From assembly GCF_021538615.1 (NCBI RefSeq), contig NZ_JAJHIZ010000003.1, positions 620,001 through 684,000 of the forward strand: 64,000 bases of DNA, written 5' to 3'. Both the position numbers and the translations under genes were made by a program. Origin of the DNA: Niabella agricola (GTDB taxonomy: Bacteria; Bacteroidota; Bacteroidia; Chitinophagales; Chitinophagaceae). The notes beneath the pieces were generated by a model. It made no database searches and had not been told where the DNA came from. It saw nothing but the letters and a program-made list of their open reading frames with translations. Shown one piece after another: positions 61,668-64,000 of this stretch; position 1 is the first letter of the stretch; every line of letters begins with the position of its first letter.

Positions 61668-63512
61668 ATGAAGAAAAACCACTTAAGAAAATATCATAGC
61701 TTTTTAAGATTCAAAAGGGATTTTACCCGGTACAGCATCCGTAAAGTCAAAAGTTACGAGGTGGTTTTGCATTGGCTAAAAAGCCGGATGAGCCGGACGC
61801 AGTTTCTTATTCTTTCGGGCATCCTGGTAGGTATTACTTCCGGCCTGGCCGGAGTAGCCTTAAAATCACTGGTGCATCATATTCATTATTTCATCACACA
61901 TAAGATTCACTTTGAATACCAGATCCTGTTTTATATTATTTTTCCGTTCCTGGGCATTGTACTGACAACAGCGATCGTTATCTCCTTTTTTAAAGGCCAG
62001 TCCCGCAAAGGGATCGGGGCCATCCTTTACGAAATTGCACAAAACTCCAGCATTGTTTCACCGGTTAAAATGTACTCGCAGGTTTTTCAAAGTGCCATAA
62101 CGGTAGGATTGGGTGGTTCCGCAGGTCTCGAAAGCCCGATAGCGGTTACCGGCGCCGCTATTGGCTCTAACTTTGCCCAAACCTATAAACTCAATTATAA
62201 AGAGCGTACGTTGCTGTTGGCTGCCGGCGCTACCGCAGGTATCGCATCGGCCTTTAACGCACCGATAGCCGGTATTATGTTTGCTTTTGAAATTCTGCTG
62301 ACCGGAGTGGTATTCACAGACTTTATTCCGCTGGTTGTTGCAGCCATCTGCGGCAGCCTGGTATCAAAGATCATATTGCAGGAAGATGCCTTATTCCGCT
62401 TTCACGCCAGGGAACCGTTCAATTACCTCAATACCCTGTACTACCTGGCACTGGGATTGCTGACCGCTTTCTATGCCCGGTATTTTCTCCTCATCAGTCA
62501 AAAAGTGGAACACTGGTTTCAACGGATAAAAGGCTCCAAAATGCAACGGGCAATGGTAGGCGGCATATTGCTTTCCATCCTTTGTGTATTGCTGCCACCC
62601 CTGTTCGGCGAAGGATATGATGCGATCAAAGCATTTAGCAACGGGCAGGTATCCGCCATCCTGCACAACAGCTTTCTCCGCTACTTCGATGTCAATGAGT
62701 GGACGGTTATCCTTTTCCTGGCATTGATCTGCATCCTCAAAGCTTTTGCTACACCTTTTACGATATTTGGCGGAGGAAACGGGGGCAACTTTGCTCCTTC
62801 CCTATTTGCCGGTGGCACATTGGGCTACCTGTTTGCGCTGCTTTGCAAACTGGCAGGATTTGAACAGGTACCCGAAACCAACCTGGTGCTGGCAGGCATG
62901 GCCGGGGTAATGAGCGGTGTATTGTACGCACCCCTGACTGCTATATTTCTTATTGCAGAATCCAGCTTCGGGTACGACCTTTTTATTCCGCTGATGATCG
63001 TATCCGTAATCTCTTATCTGATCGCAAAGCGCTTTTCTCCCATATCGCCGGACCTCAAACCGCTTGCCGATGAAGGAAAGATCTTTACCCGGGCACACGA
63101 CAAAAACCTGTTATCACTGCTTCATATTGCAGACCTTATCGATAAGCAGGCACAGCGCCTTTCGCCTGGTGATTCTTTAAGTACGTTGCTTGAACTTATT
63201 AAGACGGGAAACAAGAATATTTTTGCAGTTGTTGATACAGCCGGACAGCTTTGCGGCGTGCTTACACTCGACGACATCCGGCAGGTATTGTTTGCTCCCG
63301 ATCCCGGCTCTATAAAGATCGCTTCCCTCATGAAACCGCCGCCAACCGTTATACATATTAACGACGACATGTTTCAGGCAGTTAAAGCATTCGACGAAAC
63401 CGGTGCATGGCAACTGCCGGTGATCAGCAACGACGAAACCTTTATCGGCTTTATTTCCAAATCCAATATCCTTTTACACTACCGGAAGCTGATGCAGGCC
63501 TATTCAGAGTAA
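61668..63512 (+). CDS. CLC-family chloride channel/transporter with C-terminal CBS pair
   Basis: About 614 residues from ATG at 61668 (MKKNHLRKYHSF); the frame is open ten codons earlier but those lack coding character. Selectivity features: GGSAGLESPIAVTGAAIGS containing the gating Glu, and GGGNGGNFAPSLFAGGTLGY (GxFxP). Ten or more helices precede two CBS domains from about residue 480 (FAVVDTAGQLCGVLTLDDIRQ, then QLPVISNDETFIGFISKSNIL), which sense nucleotides in many homologs. Exports or exchanges chloride (or fluoride/nitrate) across the inner membrane. Housekeeping; not evidently linked to the glycan genes. Confidence 0.92.
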   Translation: MKKNHLRKYHSFLRFKRDFTRYSIRKVKSYEVVLHWLKSRMSRTQFLILSGILVGITSGLAGVALKSLVHHIHYFITHKIHFEYQILFYIIFPFLGIVLTTAIVISFFKGQSRKGIGAILYEIAQNSSIVSPVKMYSQVFQSAITVGLGGSAGLESPIAVTGAAIGSNFAQTYKLNYKERTLLLAAGATAGIASAFNAPIAGIMFAFEILLTGVVFTDFIPLVVAAICGSLVSKIILQEDALFRFHAREPFNYLNTLYYLALGLLTAFYARYFLLISQKVEHWFQRIKGSKMQRAMVGGILLSILCVLLPPLFGEGYDAIKAFSNGQVSAILHNSFLRYFDVNEWTVILFLALICILKAFATPFTIFGGGNGGNFAPSLFAGGTLGYLFALLCKLAGFEQVPETNLVLAGMAGVMSGVLYAPLTAIFLIAESSFGYDLFIPLMIVSVISYLIAKRFSPISPDLKPLADEGKIFTRAHDKNLLSLLHIADLIDKQAQRLSPGDSLSTLLELIKTGNKNIFAVVDTAGQLCGVLTLDDIRQVLFAPDPGSIKIASLMKPPPTVIHINDDMFQAVKAFDETGAWQLPVISNDETFIGFISKSNILLHYRKLMQAYSE

Positions 63513-63599
63513 CAACATAACCCATCCGTTTATCCTGGCTAAAAATCTGCGCGTTACCCACAGCTTGACATGCGGGTATTTTAAGTACCTTCCGGCGGT

Positions 63600-63920
63600 A
63601 TGCAGGCATTGATCCACTACTTTTTACATTTTATTTTTCCGGCTGCCATCGCCTACGGGTTTTACCGGAAAAACTGGCTGAAGATTTATGGGATACTGGT
63701 AGCTACCATGCTGGTTGATTTGGACCACCTGTTAGCCACGCCCGTTTTTGAAGCCTGCCGTTGCAGTATCAACTTTCATCCTCTGCATAGTTACTGGGCG
63801 ATCGGTGCTTACATCCTCCTGCTGTGTTTTCGCGGCCCGAGGGTGATTGCGCTGGGGCTATTGCTACACATGGGTACAGATGCGCTTGACTGTATGTTCA
63901 GCCGGCTTTATTGCGGTTAA
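63600..63920 (+). CDS. DUF6122-like small integral membrane protein
   Basis: A 106-residue, four-helix membrane protein (IHYFLHFIFPAAIAYGFY, IYGILVATMLVDLDHLLA, SYWAIGAYILLLCF, ALGLLLHMGTDALDC). Conserved His/Asp in HFIFP, DLDHLLA and LHMGTDALDC are typical of the family and resemble metal-hydrolase-like membrane proteins, but no activity is known. A TTG-N18-TACCTTCC candidate promoter lies at about 63564-63592. Stands alone between the CLC gene and the window end. Confidence 0.75.
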   Translation: MQALIHYFLHFIFPAAIAYGFYRKNWLKIYGILVATMLVDLDHLLATPVFEACRCSINFHPLHSYWAIGAYILLLCFRGPRVIALGLLLHMGTDALDCMFSRLYCG

Positions 63921-63964
63921 TGCTTACTGCTCTCGCTTTATTGAACTTTCTCATCCGGAAAAGG

Positions 63965-63988
63965 AACCGGCTTCCCGGTTAATTTTTC
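63965..63988 (+). terminator. Short hairpin with T-run after DUF6122 gene
   Basis: AACCGG, loop CTTC, CCGGTT, then AATTTTTC; 44 bp after the stop codon. The stem is only 6 bp but stable because of the tetraloop and G/C pairs. Confidence 0.45.
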
Positions 63989-64000
63989 AACCGGCATCTG

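Overview
The window looks like chromosomal DNA of a Bacteroidota bacterium, most likely a Chitinophagaceae relative. It has two SusC/SusD pairs, many Tat-type and lipoprotein signals, hardly any Shine-Dalgarno sequences, and promoters of the Bacteroidota type (TTG, about 20 bp, TAnnTTG). No tRNA, rRNA, CRISPR array, transposase or prophage gene was recognised.

Layout. 1-2.5 kb: the edge of a lipoprotein gene, a beta-propeller gene and an SGNH hydrolase. 2.7-16.7 kb (minus): an eight-gene glycan operon of susC, susD, two surface lipoproteins, a beta-propeller protein, a TIM-barrel-like protein, a Tat-exported DegT aminotransferase and a GH43. 17.4-23.6 kb (minus): a second susC/susD/DUF5017 operon whose susD is frame-disrupted. 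24-26 kb (plus): a frame-disrupted Tat-type Gfo/Idh oxidoreductase and a DeoR regulator. 26.1-32.4 kb (minus): DegT, enolase-superfamily enzyme, DHDPS-like aldolase, NAD-epimerase-like protein and an atypical Nramp-fold transporter. 33.5-48.6 kb (plus): MurQ etherase, FucP/NagP-type permease, a third DegT, Tat amidohydrolases including two active/degenerate pairs, a ceramidase-like protein and a heparinase II/III-like lyase. 48.8-55.5 kb (plus): a TMEM220 protein followed by a complete eboABCDEF cluster. 55.5-60.2 kb (minus): PVC-type dehydrogenase-like lipoprotein, beta-propeller and HiPIP. 60.7-64 kb (plus): BadF-type sugar kinase, CLC channel with CBS domains and a DUF6122 membrane protein.

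How it fits together. Three transcription units (both susC operons and the dehydrogenase/propeller/HiPIP unit) share a conserved element of about 125 bp. It holds a promoter and, just upstream of it, two CGCA half-sites spaced exactly 11 bp. The same 11-bp CGCA spacing occurs between the Nramp operon and murQ. This suggests one regulon; the DeoR protein at 25.2 kb is the only regulator in the window, but its role here is inference. The enzyme set (import, lyases, three exported PLP aminotransferases, an exported oxidoreductase, exported amidohydrolases, lactyl-ether cleavage, sugar kinase) suggests uptake and periplasmic remodelling of an unusual amino- or keto-sugar glycan. The ebo cluster is a separate, known but poorly understood system.

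Four apparent single-base indels (18.90, 24.16, 24.95 and 40.01 kb) interrupt otherwise recognisable genes. They are real decay, slippage sites or sequence errors; the sequence alone cannot tell which.
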